In this document: in pieces, positions 9,044-18,693 of the stretch
Numbering within the stretch: the stretch's first letter is position 1
Layout: every line of letters starts with the position of its first letter
Source: Roseibium suaedae
Lineage (GTDB): Bacteria; Pseudomonadota; Alphaproteobacteria; Rhizobiales; Stappiaceae
Assembly: GCF_900142725.1 (NCBI RefSeq)
Contig: NZ_FRBW01000003.1
Location: 558,001-622,000 of the forward strand
Length of the DNA stretch: 64,000 nucleotides
Direction of reading: 5' to 3'
The notes under the pieces: model-generated
Database searches by the model: none
What the model saw: only the letters and a program-made list of their open reading frames with translations
Told to the model about the DNA's origin: nothing
Made by a program: the position numbers and the translations under genes

Positions 9044-10453
9044 ATGGCACGCAGATCCACCAGTTTCGTCTGCCAGTCCTGCGGGGCGGTTTACGCCAAG
9101 TGGGCAGGACGCTGCGAATCCTGCGGCGAGTGGAATTCCATCGTCGAGGAACAGACCGGCGGCGGTGTCGGCGGCGGACCAGGCAAGGCCAAGACCAACC
9201 GGGGCCGGGTCATTCAGCTTGTCGGCCTTGAAGGCGATGCCAAGGAACCTCAGCGCATCAAGAGCGGCGTTGCGGAACTGGACCGGGTAACCGGTGGCGG
9301 TTTCGTGCGCGGATCCGCACTGCTCGTCGGCGGGGACCCGGGCATCGGCAAGTCAACATTGCTCATTCAGGCCGCCGCAGCTCTCGCAAGGCTAGGCCAT
9401 TCCGCCGTCTATATCTCAGGCGAAGAAGCCATTGGCCAGGTTCGCCTGCGGGCCGAACGGCTTGGCCTCTCCCAGGCACCGGTGGCGCTTGCAGCCGAAA
9501 CCAGCGTCGAGGACATCCTCGCGACGCTGGAAGCGGGCCAGCCCCCGGCCCTGCTCATTCTCGATTCGATCCAGACGCTCTGGACCGATCAGGTGGAAAG
9601 TCCTCCCGGCACGGTGACACAGGTTCGCGCCTCGGCGCAGGCCATGGTCCGCTATGCCAAGAAACATGGCACCACGCTCGTGCTCGTCGGTCACGTCACC
9701 AAGGATGGCCAGATCGCCGGCCCCCGCGTGGTCGAGCATATGGTCGATGCGGTGCTTTATTTTGAAGGCGATGGCGCTCACCAGTACCGGATCCTGCGCT
9801 CGGTCAAGAACCGCTTCGGCGCAACCGACGAGATCGGCGTCTTCGAAATGACCGGCCTTGGACTTGCCGAGGTGGCAAATCCTTCGGCCCTTTTCCTGGG
9901 CGAGCGGGCGGCCAACTCGCCGGGCGCTGCCGTCTTTGCCGGGCTTGAAGGCTCGCGCCCCCTCCTGATCGAGATCCAGGCGCTGGTGGCCCCCTCAACG
10001 CTCGGCACGCCGCGCCGTGCCGTCATCGGCTGGGACTCAGCCCGCCTCTCCATGATCTTGGCGGTGCTGGAAGCGCGCTGCGGCGTGCGCTTTTCCCAGC
10101 ACGACGTCTATCTGAATGTCGCAGGTGGCCTGAAGATCAACGAGCCGGGCGCCGATCTTGCCGTCGCGGCTGCCCTCGTCTCATCACTCAGCGGGCTTGC
10201 CCTTCCGGCCAATTGCGTCTATTTCGGCGAGGTCAGCCTGTCAGGGGCTGTCCGGCCGGTTGCTCAGGCGCAATCACGGCTGAAAGAGGCGCAGAAACTG
10301 GGCTTCGACAAGGCATTCTGTCCCCAGGGCAACCTGAAGGATGGAAGCAAAACGGAATTCGCGGCGACGGGCCTGTCCGAGCTGGGAGAGCTGATCGCCA
10401 AAATTACTGCCGGAACCGCCACCCGGGACAGGGCCAGAGGCGGACCGGACTGA
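9044..10453 (+). CDS. radA: DNA repair protein RadA
   Basis: RadA is a RecA-related, DnaB-like ATPase that helps process recombination intermediates. The 469-residue protein shows the N-terminal C4 zinc finger (CQSCGAVYAKWAGRCESCGEW), Walker A GGDPGIGKST at about residues 95-104 and the RadA signature KNRFG at about 255-259. A C-terminal Lon-like domain follows. An AGGAG sequence precedes the ATG. It lies just after the alr relic and before cvpA. Confidence 0.97.
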   Translation: MARRSTSFVCQSCGAVYAKWAGRCESCGEWNSIVEEQTGGGVGGGPGKAKTNRGRVIQLVGLEGDAKEPQRIKSGVAELDRVTGGGFVRGSALLVGGDPGIGKSTLLIQAAAALARLGHSAVYISGEEAIGQVRLRAERLGLSQAPVALAAETSVEDILATLEAGQPPALLILDSIQTLWTDQVESPPGTVTQVRASAQAMVRYAKKHGTTLVLVGHVTKDGQIAGPRVVEHMVDAVLYFEGDGAHQYRILRSVKNRFGATDEIGVFEMTGLGLAEVANPSALFLGERAANSPGAAVFAGLEGSRPLLIEIQALVAPSTLGTPRRAVIGWDSARLSMILAVLEARCGVRFSQHDVYLNVAGGLKINEPGADLAVAAALVSSLSGLALPANCVYFGEVSLSGAVRPVAQAQSRLKEAQKLGFDKAFCPQGNLKDGSKTEFAATGLSELGELIAKITAGTATRDRARGGPD

Positions 10454-10519
10454 TGACAGGACACAGCCCGGCCATTGACCGCACGGGCACCCTGCCAGGA
10501 CGAAGGACCAAAGGTTAAG

Positions 10520-11134
10520 ATGCCGATCACGCTGCTCGACGGAATTCTGCTCGTCATCATGCTCATTTCGGCGGGTCTTGCCATGATCCGCGGCTTTGTC
10601 CGCGAAGTGCTGTCCATCGCCTCCTGGATCGCGGCAGCCGCTGCCGCCTTCTTCCTTTATGGCAAGGTTCTGCCCTACGCGAAGATGTATATCGACCATC
10701 CGCTGGTCGCCCTTGGCGCATCTGTTGCCGGTGTCTTCCTGATCACCCTGCTGATCGTCAGCTACATCACCATGCGCTTTTCGGATTTCATCCTGGACAG
10801 CCGCATCGGCGCGCTCGACCGGACCCTCGGCTTCGTCTTTGGCGCGGCCCGTGGCATGCTGCTGGTCGTCGTTGCGATGATGTTCTTCAACTGGTTCGTG
10901 ACGCCGGAGCAGCAGCCGAACTGGGTGCTGCAAGCAAAATCGCGTGATCTGCTGATCTCCGTGGGCGAAAAGATCGTATCTGTCCTTCCCGAGGATCCGG
11001 AAAAGGAAATCCTCGACCGGCTGCGCGCCAAGAAAGCCGGAACCGGCAACCCAGCCGGGGAATCCGACGACACCGGCTACAGCGCCTCCGAGCGCAGCGG
11101 TATCGATCAGCTTACGAACTCAGGCGGCAACTGA
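10520..11134 (+). CDS. cvpA: CvpA family membrane protein
   Basis: The 204-residue inner-membrane protein has four hydrophobic segments in its first ~130 residues (ILLVIMLISAGLAMIRG, FVREVLSIASWIAAAAAAFFL and two more). A polar, proline- and glycine-containing cytoplasmic tail follows. CvpA homologues are linked to colicin V export and bile/envelope tolerance. The start at 10520 (MPITLLDGILL) is chosen over an upstream in-frame ATG because the domain begins there and AAGG precedes it. It is directly upstream of purF, the classic cvpA-purF arrangement. Confidence 0.93.
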   Translation: MPITLLDGILLVIMLISAGLAMIRGFVREVLSIASWIAAAAAAFFLYGKVLPYAKMYIDHPLVALGASVAGVFLITLLIVSYITMRFSDFILDSRIGALDRTLGFVFGAARGMLLVVVAMMFFNWFVTPEQQPNWVLQAKSRDLLISVGEKIVSVLPEDPEKEILDRLRAKKAGTGNPAGESDDTGYSASERSGIDQLTNSGGN

Positions 11135-11143
11135 GATATTTAG

Positions 11144-11166
11144 CCCGCCACACTGGCGGGTCTCTC
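11144..11166 (+). promoter_or_regulatory. Stem-loop between cvpA and purF
   Basis: CCCGCCA and TGGCGGG form a seven-pair stem with a three-base loop, followed by TCTCTC. It may be a weak terminator or attenuator just upstream of purF. The T-content after the stem is poor. Confidence 0.45.
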
Positions 11167-11185
11167 AAAACTAAGGAGCTTCGCC

Positions 11186-12658
11186 ATGACCGGCGGAACC
11201 GACATGTTCGAGCCATTTGATCCCTATGCGGACCGGCTCCGTGAAGAATGCGGCGTCTTCGGCGTCCTTGGCCACGAGGATGCAAGCGCGCTGACGGCTC
11301 TCGGCCTTCATGCCCTGCAGCACCGCGGACAGGAAGCAGCCGGTATCGTGACGCTGGACAAGGATCAGTTCCGGGCGGAACGCCACCTTGGCCTCGTCGG
11401 CGATCACTTCTCAAATGCCGACACGATCTCCCGCCTTCCGGGCATGGCCGCTGTCGGCCACGTGCGCTACTCCACCACCGGCGAGCCGGCGCTGCGCAAC
11501 GTGCAGCCGCTCTTTGCCGAACTCTCCGGCGGCGGCTTTGCGATCTGCCACAACGGCAACTTCACCAACGCGCTGACCCTGCGCAAGCAGCTGATCGAAG
11601 ACGGCGCGATCTGCCAGTCCACATCGGATTCCGAAGTGGTCCTGCAGCTGGTTGCCCGCTCGCGTGAAAAGAAGATCGTCGACCGTTTCATCGACGCCAT
11701 CCGCCAGATGGAAGGCGCCTATGCCTTGGTCGCGCTGACCAACAAGAAGCTGATCGGCGCCCGTGACCCGCTGGGCATCCGGCCGCTGGTCCTGGGTGAC
11801 CTCAACGGCGCTCCGATCCTCGCGTCCGAAACCTGTGCGCTGGACATCATCGGCGCGACCTTCATCCGCGAGATCGAGAACGGCGAAGTCATCGTCTGCA
11901 CCCCGAGCGGAATTGAATCCTTCTTCCCGTTCGGCCGCAAGCCGGCCCGTCCGTGCATCTTCGAATATATCTATTTTGCCCGTCCGGACTCTATCGTCGG
12001 CGGCCGCAGCGTCTATGACGTGCGCCGCGAGATGGGCCGTCAGCTGGCGCGCGAGTCCCATGTGGACAGCGACGTGATCGTTCCGGTTCCCGACAGCGGC
12101 GTACCGGCCGCCATCGGCTACAGCCAGGAAAGCGGCGTTCCCTTCGAGCTGGGCATCATCCGCAACCACTATGTGGGCCGGACCTTCATCGAGCCGACCC
12201 AGCAGATCCGGACCCTCGGCGTCAAACTCAAGCATTCGGCCAACAAGGCAATCATCCAGGGCAAGCGCGTCACCCTGATCGATGACAGCCTCGTGCGCGG
12301 CACCACCTCGGTGAAGATCGTGCAGATGATCCGCGATGCAGGGGCAACGGAAGTCCACTTCCGCCTCGCCTCCCCGCCGATCCGCTTCTCCGACTATTAC
12401 GGCATCGACACGCCGGTGCGCGAGAAGCTGCTGGCCGCAAAGTACAGCCTCGAGGAAATGCGCACCTACATCGGTGCGGACAGCCTCGCCTTCGTTTCCG
12501 TCGATGGCATCTACAAGGCCATGGGCTATGAAGGCCGTGACAACGCCAATCCGCAGTTCACCGATCACTGCTTCACCGGCGACTATCCGACGCCGCTGAC
12601 GGACCTTTCCGAAGATCAGGAACTGGCCCGGACCCCGCGTCTGGTGGAAGTACGGTAA
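11186..12658 (+). CDS. purF: Amidophosphoribosyltransferase PurF
   Basis: PurF catalyses the first committed step of purine synthesis: PRPP plus glutamine to 5-phosphoribosylamine. The 490-residue protein has the class II glutamine amidotransferase domain with its nucleophile Cys22 in REECGVFG; the preceding residues are normally removed as a propeptide. The PRPP-binding phosphoribosyltransferase motif VTLIDDSLVRGTTS is in the C-terminal domain. An AAGGAG ribosome-binding site is present. Confidence 0.97.
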   Translation: MTGGTDMFEPFDPYADRLREECGVFGVLGHEDASALTALGLHALQHRGQEAAGIVTLDKDQFRAERHLGLVGDHFSNADTISRLPGMAAVGHVRYSTTGEPALRNVQPLFAELSGGGFAICHNGNFTNALTLRKQLIEDGAICQSTSDSEVVLQLVARSREKKIVDRFIDAIRQMEGAYALVALTNKKLIGARDPLGIRPLVLGDLNGAPILASETCALDIIGATFIREIENGEVIVCTPSGIESFFPFGRKPARPCIFEYIYFARPDSIVGGRSVYDVRREMGRQLARESHVDSDVIVPVPDSGVPAAIGYSQESGVPFELGIIRNHYVGRTFIEPTQQIRTLGVKLKHSANKAIIQGKRVTLIDDSLVRGTTSVKIVQMIRDAGATEVHFRLASPPIRFSDYYGIDTPVREKLLAAKYSLEEMRTYIGADSLAFVSVDGIYKAMGYEGRDNANPQFTDHCFTGDYPTPLTDLSEDQELARTPRLVEVR

Positions 12659-12670
12659 GGGCCAAGCAGC

Positions 12671-13399
12671 ATGAGCAAGGAACTGGAAGGGCGGGTCGCC
12701 CTGGTTACTGGTGCGCCCCGCGGCATCGGCTATCAGCTGGCCAAGGAACTGGCGGCCCGCGGCGCCCATGTGATCGCCGTCGGCCGGACGGTCGGCGCTC
12801 TGGAAGAGCTGGACGACGAAATCCAGGCCGCTGGAGGCCAGGCAACGCTGGTGCCTCTGGATATCACCGACTATGACGCCCTGGACCGTCTTGGCGCTGC
12901 AATCTTCGAGCGCTGGAAGAAGCTTGACATCCTGGTCGGCAATGCCGCCCAGTTCGGCACCCTGTCCCCGCTTGGCCATATCGGCATCAAGGACTTCGAC
13001 AAGGTCATGGCGACCGCGATCACCGCCAACTGGCGCCTGATCCGGTCTCTGGATCCCTTGCTGCGTCAGTCGGACGCCCCGCGCGTGGTGTTCATGACCA
13101 CCTCGCATGTGCGCGACTGCACCCCGTTCTGGGGGCTCCAGTCGGTCTCCAAGGCTGGTCTCGAGGCTCTGGCACGCACCTATGCCCATGAGATGCAGAA
13201 CAGCCCCCTGAGGGTGAACCTGTTCGATCCGGGTCCGGTCCGCACCGGCTTCCGCGCCAAGGCCATGCCGGGCGAAGACGCCTCCAAGCTGCCGCATCCC
13301 TCTGAAGTGGTGCCGGATATCCTGAAGCTGCTCTCTGCCGACCTGACAGAGACCGGCATGCTCTACGACCGCCTGGAAGGCACCTTCAAGGCGGTCTGA
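12671..13399 (+). CDS. SDR-family protein lacking the catalytic Tyr
   Basis: The 242-residue Rossmann protein directly follows purF (12 bp). It has the cofactor motif TGAPRGIG (13-20), an NAA motif (91-93) and the catalytic-type Ser145 in MTTSHVRD. Where SDR enzymes have Tyr-x-x-x-Lys, the sequence is GLQSVSKAG: Lys161 is kept but the Tyr position (157) is Gln, encoded CAG. It may therefore be inactive as a classical dehydrogenase, or act as a binding or regulatory protein. Function is unknown. SDR genes after purF are seen in other alphaproteobacteria, where I expect GPYAVSKA-type sequence. Confidence 0.85.
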   Translation: MSKELEGRVALVTGAPRGIGYQLAKELAARGAHVIAVGRTVGALEELDDEIQAAGGQATLVPLDITDYDALDRLGAAIFERWKKLDILVGNAAQFGTLSPLGHIGIKDFDKVMATAITANWRLIRSLDPLLRQSDAPRVVFMTTSHVRDCTPFWGLQSVSKAGLEALARTYAHEMQNSPLRVNLFDPGPVRTGFRAKAMPGEDASKLPHPSEVVPDILKLLSADLTETGMLYDRLEGTFKAV

Positions 13400-13421
13400 G
13401 CCAGAACGGCCAGCAAGACAC

Positions 13422-13464
13422 CAAAAAGGCGCCCGCTGCCATCAGCGGGCGCCTTTTTCGTTTT
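13422..13464 (+). terminator. Strong intrinsic terminator after the purF-SDR unit
   Basis: AAAAAGGCGCCCGCTG and CAGCGGGCGCCTTTTT form a perfect 16-pair stem with a CCAT loop. A-tract and T-tract flank it symmetrically, so it can also end leftward transcription coming from the inositol-monophosphatase gene. Confidence 0.93.
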
Positions 13465-13624
13465 GACGTCCCACGACGCCGCTAACTTTCTCCGCGCCGT
13501 CCTAGCCTCGAGCCGGAACCTGCCATTTTCAACAGCATGAACGGCGGGGAGATCCCGGATCTGCGCTACGCTCCGTCTGGGAAGGTGCGGTGGATGGGAT
13601 CCCGCGACCGGAGTCTTACGGCCC

Positions 13625-14407
13625 TTACGAGAAGGACGAATCCGCGATGGTCTTTGCTGCGTCATAGATGCCCGGGCCGCCGCAGACGATGCGGGTGCCG
13701 ACATCGAGAGACTTGTCGACGTCGAAAGGCTCGACCTTGCCGCCAGCTTCCTCGATCATCAGCAGGCCCGCCAGACAGTCCCAGGCGTTCATGTGCGGCT
13801 CGATATAGCCGATCAGGCGTCCGGCTGCCGTATAGGCCAGCATGAGCCCGCCAGAGGCATTGCGGAAGAAGACACCACCGGCTGCCAGAAGCTGGGAAAC
13901 GCATTCGACGACATCCGCCGGCTTGGTACGGCCGTTGAAGCCGACGCCCAGCGACCCGCGGGAGAGGCTGTCGCTGTCCGAAACGCTGATCGGACGGTCT
14001 CCCAGGAACGCGCCCTTGCCGCGCAGGGCATGGAAGGTTTCCCCGGCGACCGGATCATGAATGACGCCGATGACCGTCTCGCCCTGATAGACACAGGCGA
14101 TGATCACACACCACTGCGGGATGCCAGCAACGAAATTGGCGGTGCCGTCGATCGGATCGATCACCCAGGTGTAGCCGCTCGTTCCGGCAATGCGGCCGTG
14201 CTCTTCCCCGAGGATGCCATCATCCGGAAACACTTTCGCCAGCTCGTCGCGCACCAGGGTTTCCACGTCGCGGTCGGCCTCGGATACCATGTCCTGGTGC
14301 CCCTTGGAGGTCACCGTCAGGGTTTCAAGACGGCGGAAATAGCTCACGCCAAGTTCACCGGCCTTCTTGGCAAGGGCAACGGCGAACTCGTACCGGTCTG
14401 CGGACAT
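13625..14407 (-). CDS. Inositol monophosphatase family protein
   Basis: The 260-residue Mg-dependent phosphatase carries the family metal-binding motifs GEEHG and WVIDPIDGTANFV, and the C-terminal WDCLAGLLMIEEAGG. Family members dephosphorylate inositol-1-phosphate, 3'-phosphoadenosine 5'-phosphate or histidinol phosphate; which one applies here cannot be decided. A GGGAGA ribosome-binding site supports the start at 14407 (MSADRYEF) rather than an ORF extension further upstream. It converges on the purF-SDR unit. Confidence 0.9.
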   Translation of the reverse strand: MSADRYEFAVALAKKAGELGVSYFRRLETLTVTSKGHQDMVSEADRDVETLVRDELAKVFPDDGILGEEHGRIAGTSGYTWVIDPIDGTANFVAGIPQWCVIIACVYQGETVIGVIHDPVAGETFHALRGKGAFLGDRPISVSDSDSLSRGSLGVGFNGRTKPADVVECVSQLLAAGGVFFRNASGGLMLAYTAAGRLIGYIEPHMNAWDCLAGLLMIEEAGGKVEPFDVDKSLDVGTRIVCGGPGIYDAAKTIADSSFS

Positions 14408-14553
14408 TTTCAATCTCCCATGTGAACAGCAAAGTGCTTCAGAACAGCTGGAACCCGGCGGGGGACCTCGCAAGCCTGCGAGGGATGCCGGTCCTTACAA
14501 AGTTGAGGAGCTGGCCGGGGACCGGCAGCTCCTCATAAAACGTCTCGGCAATC

Positions 14554-15981
14554 CTACTGGATCTTCCGCTTCTTCTTCACCGCATAAGGGTTGTCACCCT
14601 TGCGGTAGGAGAAACGGATCGGCGTGCCGTGAATATTGAAGGTCTGGCGCAGGGAATTGACCAGATAGCGGGTATAGCTTTCCGGCAATTCCTCAGGACG
14701 CGAGGCAAAGGCCACGAAATGCGGCGGACGGGTCTTGGCCTGGGTCATGTAGCGCAGGCGCACGCGGCGTCCTCCGACGGCCGGCGGCGCGTGATTGACC
14801 GTGACCTTGTCCAACCAGCGGTTCAGCTTGGCGGTGGAAACGCGGCTGTTCCAGGCTTCATAGGCCGTGAACACGCTTTCCAGCATGCGGTCGACGCCCT
14901 GGCCCTGAATGCCCGACAGCGTCGCGATCTGCACGCCGCGGATCTGGTTCAGATAGCGGTCATTGGCATCCTTGATCAGCTTCCAGGCAGCTTCCCGGTC
15001 CTCGATCAGGTCCCACTTGTTGATGGCGATCACAAGAGCACGGCCTTCGCGGGCCACCAGATCGATGATCTGCAGATCCTGCTTTTCGAAGGCATTGGTC
15101 GCATCCAGCGTGACGACCACGACTTCTGCAAACTTGATCGCCCGCAGGGCATCTGCAACAGACAGCTTTTCCAGCTTCTCCTGCACGCGCGCCTTGCGGC
15201 GGATACCGGCGGTGTCAAACAGCTTGATATGATGGTCACGCCAGACCCAGTCGACCGAGATGGAATCGCGCGTGATGCCCGCTTCAGGACCGGTCAGCAT
15301 CCGGTCCTCACCCAGAAGGGTGTTGATCAGGGTCGACTTGCCCGCATTCGGACGTCCGACGATGGCAACGCGCAGCGGACGGTCTTCCGTACCGACCGGC
15401 TCGTCTTCGTCCAGAAGCTCGCCATCCTCGTCAACGGCCAGATCCGTGCGCGCCTCTTCCGTGGCGGCCAGCTCTTCCTCTTCCACCCGCTCCACATGGG
15501 GCAGCAGGGCGTCATAGAGATCGGCAAGGCCTTCGCCATGCTCGGCGGAGATGGCGATCGGCTCGCCCAGTCCCAGGGAAAAGGCTTCATACAGACCGGA
15601 CATGCCCGCCTTGCCTTCGGCCTTGTTGGCCAGAAGGATCACCGGCGTGGTGGTCTTGCGGGCAACGGCGGCAAAGTGGGAATCGAGCGGCGTGACGCCA
15701 GCGCGGGCATCGATCACGAACAGAACCGCATCGGCCTCGTTGATCGCTTCCTCGGTCTGCTTGCGCATGCGGCCTTCAAGGGAAGAGGCATCCGCGTCTT
15801 CAAGACCTGCCGTGTCGACGATGGTGAAGCGCAGGTCGCCAAGACGCGCTTCTCCCGGCCGGCGGTCGCGGGTGACGCCGGGCGTGTCGTCGACGAGCGC
15901 AAGGCGCTTGCCGACGAGACGATTGAAAAGGGTGGACTTGCCGACGTTCGGCCGTCCGATAATGGCGACGGTTGCGCCCAC
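14554..15981 (-). CDS. der: Ribosome biogenesis GTPase Der
   Basis: Der (EngA) is a 50S-assembly GTPase with two tandem G domains. The first has [12 protein letters not shown] and NKAE motifs; the second has [12 protein letters not shown] and NKWD; a KH-like C-terminal domain ends in a Lys-rich tail. The likely start is GTG at 15981 ([11 protein letters not shown]), preceded by GGAG at good spacing; in-frame codons further upstream lack a family match. It lies 40 bp downstream of bamB, matching the yfgM-bamB-der order of enterobacteria. Confidence 0.95.
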   Translation of the reverse strand: MGATVAIIGRPNVGKSTLFNRLVGKRLALVDDTPGVTRDRRPGEARLGDLRFTIVDTAGLEDADASSLEGRMRKQTEEAINEADAVLFVIDARAGVTPLDSHFAAVARKTTTPVILLANKAEGKAGMSGLYEAFSLGLGEPIAISAEHGEGLADLYDALLPHVERVEEEELAATEEARTDLAVDEDGELLDEDEPVGTEDRPLRVAIVGRPNAGKSTLINTLLGEDRMLTGPEAGITRDSISVDWVWRDHHIKLFDTAGIRRKARVQEKLEKLSVADALRAIKFAEVVVVTLDATNAFEKQDLQIIDLVAREGRALVIAINKWDLIEDREAAWKLIKDANDRYLNQIRGVQIATLSGIQGQGVDRMLESVFTAYEAWNSRVSTAKLNRWLDKVTVNHAPPAVGGRRVRLRYMTQAKTRPPHFVAFASRPEELPESYTRYLVNSLRQTFNIHGTPIRFSYRKGDNPYAVKKKRKIQ

Positions 15982-16021
15982 GGTGTGTACTCCTGACAGG
16001 CCGCGCTGACCGGCTGTCCGG

Positions 16022-17374
16022 TCAGTTGAAGGCGGCGACTGCGTCCGATCCGTCCAATACAATCATACGGCCGCCGGCGATAATCGGCGTCACGTAAACA
16101 TCGGTCTTCACGTCGCTGGTGCTCATGATCTGGCCGGAGGTTGCATCAACCTTCGCAAGCCGTCCGTCGCTGGATACAGCGATAAGCACCCCGTTCGCAA
16201 GGACCGGACCGGCCCAATTGCGCCGCTGCTTCTTTTTTTCCGGCTTCGGAAGCTGTGCAGACCACAAAGTATCGCCAGTTTTACGGTCCAGAGCGACCAT
16301 CCGGTCTTCCAGATCCACCAGGAACAGGGCCGAACCGGAGACGACCGGCGTATGCACTGCGCCAATATCCTTGTCCCAGACGCGCTGTCCGGTCTTCAGG
16401 GAGGTGGCGATGGTGCGGCCTGCAACGCCCGTTGCGTAGACGGTTCCGTCGGCGACAACCGGGCTTGCGGACACATCGGACAGACCGGAGACTGCGAAGG
16501 TACGGAAGCCACGGGCAACCGCATCGATCCAGACCGGCTCACCCTTCTTGACGTCGAGGGCCATGACTTCGCCGGCAGAGGTCGGCACGATCACGCGGCC
16601 ACCGGACACGGCTGGGCTTGCTGCACTCAGCACGCCAGCGCTTTCGCTGATCCCGGCGTAGTTCCAGGCCTCGGTGCCATCGGATTCATTGAGGGCATAG
16701 ACCTCGTTGGAATCGGTGACGGTGAAGACAAGACCGTTGCTGGCGACAGGTGCACCGCGCGCAGGCGTGCCAAGCGCTCCCGTCCAGATGACCTGACCGG
16801 ACGAGGCATCAAGCGCCACCACCTGGCTGTAGCCGGTGGACACATAGACACGGTTTCCGGAAACGGTCACACCACCGCCAGGCGCAACGTCCTTCTCGCC
16901 TTCCGGACGAAGGGACCGGGTCCAGACGCGGGCACCGCCCGTGCTGAGCGCGATCACGTCGCCATTCGGCTTGTAGACATAAATGCGGCTGCCATCGCTG
17001 ACCGGACGGGCAGACGTGCGTAGAGCGTCGGATGTGAAGCTGCCACCGGAAGCGCCGATGTTCGCCCGCCAAATGCGGCCGCCGGAAATATTGGCGGCAA
17101 CATTGCCCGGATCATTGGTCACGCTGCCGCCCGCAGTCGGCCAGGACTGACCGCCGGAAGCGCCGCCGATCTTGGCGGTGCGGGCCTGGGCAACGGCTGC
17201 CGGATCGGCGCCATCAAACACAGGCTGGCGGTCGCCCTGAAGGACCTTTTCCTTGGAGAAGGGATTGATGCTGTCGGAGAACTCCGAAACGCTGCTGCAG
17301 GCGCTCATCATCAGAGACAGGGCAAGCACCCCGCAGACGGGCTGCCAGCGGCGATCTTTGCGGATGTGGCTCAC
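16022..17374 (-). CDS. bamB: BamB-like outer-membrane assembly lipoprotein (PQQ-type beta-propeller)
   Basis: The 450-residue protein begins with a lipoprotein signal ([10 protein letters not shown], Cys26 as lipidation site). Repeated propeller blades follow with the PQQ-like pattern ([46 protein letters not shown]). This matches BamB, the beta-propeller subunit of the BAM complex that inserts outer-membrane proteins. Its start overlaps the stop of the upstream TPR gene by 4 nt, and der follows. Confidence 0.88.
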   Translation of the reverse strand: MSHIRKDRRWQPVCGVLALSLMMSACSSVSEFSDSINPFSKEKVLQGDRQPVFDGADPAAVAQARTAKIGGASGGQSWPTAGGSVTNDPGNVAANISGGRIWRANIGASGGSFTSDALRTSARPVSDGSRIYVYKPNGDVIALSTGGARVWTRSLRPEGEKDVAPGGGVTVSGNRVYVSTGYSQVVALDASSGQVIWTGALGTPARGAPVASNGLVFTVTDSNEVYALNESDGTEAWNYAGISESAGVLSAASPAVSGGRVIVPTSAGEVMALDVKKGEPVWIDAVARGFRTFAVSGLSDVSASPVVADGTVYATGVAGRTIATSLKTGQRVWDKDIGAVHTPVVSGSALFLVDLEDRMVALDRKTGDTLWSAQLPKPEKKKQRRNWAGPVLANGVLIAVSSDGRLAKVDATSGQIMSTSDVKTDVYVTPIIAGGRMIVLDGSDAVAAFN

Positions 17375-18063
17375 TGCTTTGTTCCTTCAGAAGAGTCTGC
17401 TGTTTCACCGGCATTGCCGCTGTCTGCGGAAATGACGTCGCTCAGGATCGCGACCCGGCGGGAAATATCGGAGGGCGTGCCCGTGTCTTCTTCGATCATG
17501 GAGATCCACTTGCGGGCAGCTTCCATGTCACCGGCTTTCCAGGCGGACAGAGCGAGGATTTCGCGGGCCCCTGCCCGGAAAGGTTCGCCGATGCCGCTCA
17601 TCGGCTCAAGACGGGTTGCAACAGCGGCATAGTCGCCCGTATCGGCAGCCAAGAAGCCAGCGCGCAGCTTTGCAATGTCCTGAAGCGCGTTTTCGACCGA
17701 ACCGTCCTTGGCGATGGCGTCGAAGGCGGCGATGGCCTCTTCCTTCTGGCCATTGAGAGCCAGTTCGCTGGCCTCGCGCATGCGGGCAAGAACCGGATAG
17801 CCACCTGTGGTGCCGTTGAGCTCCTGCAATTTTGCCTGAGCCGCAGCTGTATCGCCTGCCTCGGACAGTCGAACGGCTTCATAGAAGACATCACCGGCAG
17901 CTTCGGACTTGCCCTTCTGCCAGTAGATCCAGCCGCGGTAGCCGCCGGTGCCGACAACGATCAGAACGGCGATTGCGATAACCCAGGGGCCAAGACGATC
18001 CCAAAGCCGACGGTACTTCTCCTGGCGGATGTCTTCATCGACTTCACGAAAAATATCGGACAT
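17371..18063 (-). CDS. YfgM-like membrane-anchored TPR protein
   Basis: The 230-residue protein has a short cytosolic N-terminus (MSDIFREVDEDIRQEKYRRLWDR), one membrane segment (WVIAIAVLIVVGTGGYRGWIY) and a periplasmic TPR-like region. This layout matches YfgM, which works with periplasmic chaperones next to SecYEG. It overlaps bamB by 4 nt, and yfgM-bamB-der is a conserved neighbourhood, so the assignment rests on context as much as on sequence. Confidence 0.85.
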   Translation of the reverse strand: MSDIFREVDEDIRQEKYRRLWDRLGPWVIAIAVLIVVGTGGYRGWIYWQKGKSEAAGDVFYEAVRLSEAGDTAAAQAKLQELNGTTGGYPVLARMREASELALNGQKEEAIAAFDAIAKDGSVENALQDIAKLRAGFLAADTGDYAAVATRLEPMSGIGEPFRAGAREILALSAWKAGDMEAARKWISMIEEDTGTPSDISRRVAILSDVISADSGNAGETADSSEGTKQ

Positions 18064-18684
18064 GCGTGTCTTGTTCCTGCTTTTGCGCTTTCGATCCGCG
18101 CTTCTGGTTCGTTGCGTCCACTACGCGGCGCCCTTTTTGGCGGGCGCCACAATACCGTCTCACCCGGCGGGTGGCAAACGCCCAGCCAAGCCTCTCTTCA
18201 ATGGCTTAATGGCACAAGTGAGGCAAGAACGCGGTTTCCCGCAGCCTTCAGGCCAGCCGCCCGTTGCTTACGGCAAGGCCGGGGGGAAGACAAGCACCTC
18301 CCACAGGTCCCGGCACTGCTTTTTCCTGACCGGTGCGGCAAGAATCACACAGGCAAAATGCTCAGGCTTTCCGACTCGATTCTGACCGCTAGCTCCAGCG
18401 CAACGTTCTTCGACCAAAGGTGGCTTCGCACCTGTTCACCACCATCAGCAATTCCCCGTACCAACGGTCATTCTGCCTTGGAACTGACGTCAATTGTGCT
18501 TATTTATTCCGGAGCGCTTTCCTTGGGGGCTGCCCGGGAATAGCGACAGCCATTTGGTCAAGAGTTTGTATTGTCTGACTTTTCTGAGCTATACAGACAA
18601 CGGCCAGTTGTAGCGGAATAAGGAAGAGTGTGCTGGGCATGCACGCCTCCCCGCCGCCAGAAGGCACATGTGGGCAGAGGAACA
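18064..18684. other. Unexplained intergenic region with several hairpins
   Basis: Over 600 bp separate the yfgM-like gene and the PilZ gene. Small open frames here lack a ribosome-binding site and family resemblance, so I do not call a gene. The stretch 18127-18148 is a perfect hairpin (GGCGCCC / GGGCGCC). The part 18180-18325 contains GCGGtttcCCGC at 18231-18242, a GGCC/GGCC arm enclosing CCGT/ACGG, and a GCCGGG/CCCGGC arm ending near 18314 followed by TTTTT at about 18319. That pattern would suit a structured RNA; see findings. Confidence 0.4.
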
Positions 18685-18693
18685 GTGGTTACA

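Noticed and set aside
8749..9231. Plus-strand frame from the alr gap into radA
   Set aside because: It runs out of frame into radA; the alanine racemase similarity lies in the two other plus frames.
11411..13297. 628-codon minus-strand frame opposite purF and the SDR
   Set aside because: It spans two real plus-strand genes and shows shadow-type composition.
18180..18330. 6S RNA candidate
   Set aside because: Local hairpins exist but I could not form the long closing stem and central bubble on either strand, so I only report it as an unidentified structure.
18112..18543. 143-codon frame in the gap before the PilZ gene
   Set aside because: No ribosome-binding site, no recognisable domain, and composition unlike neighbouring genes; hairpins explain the region better.
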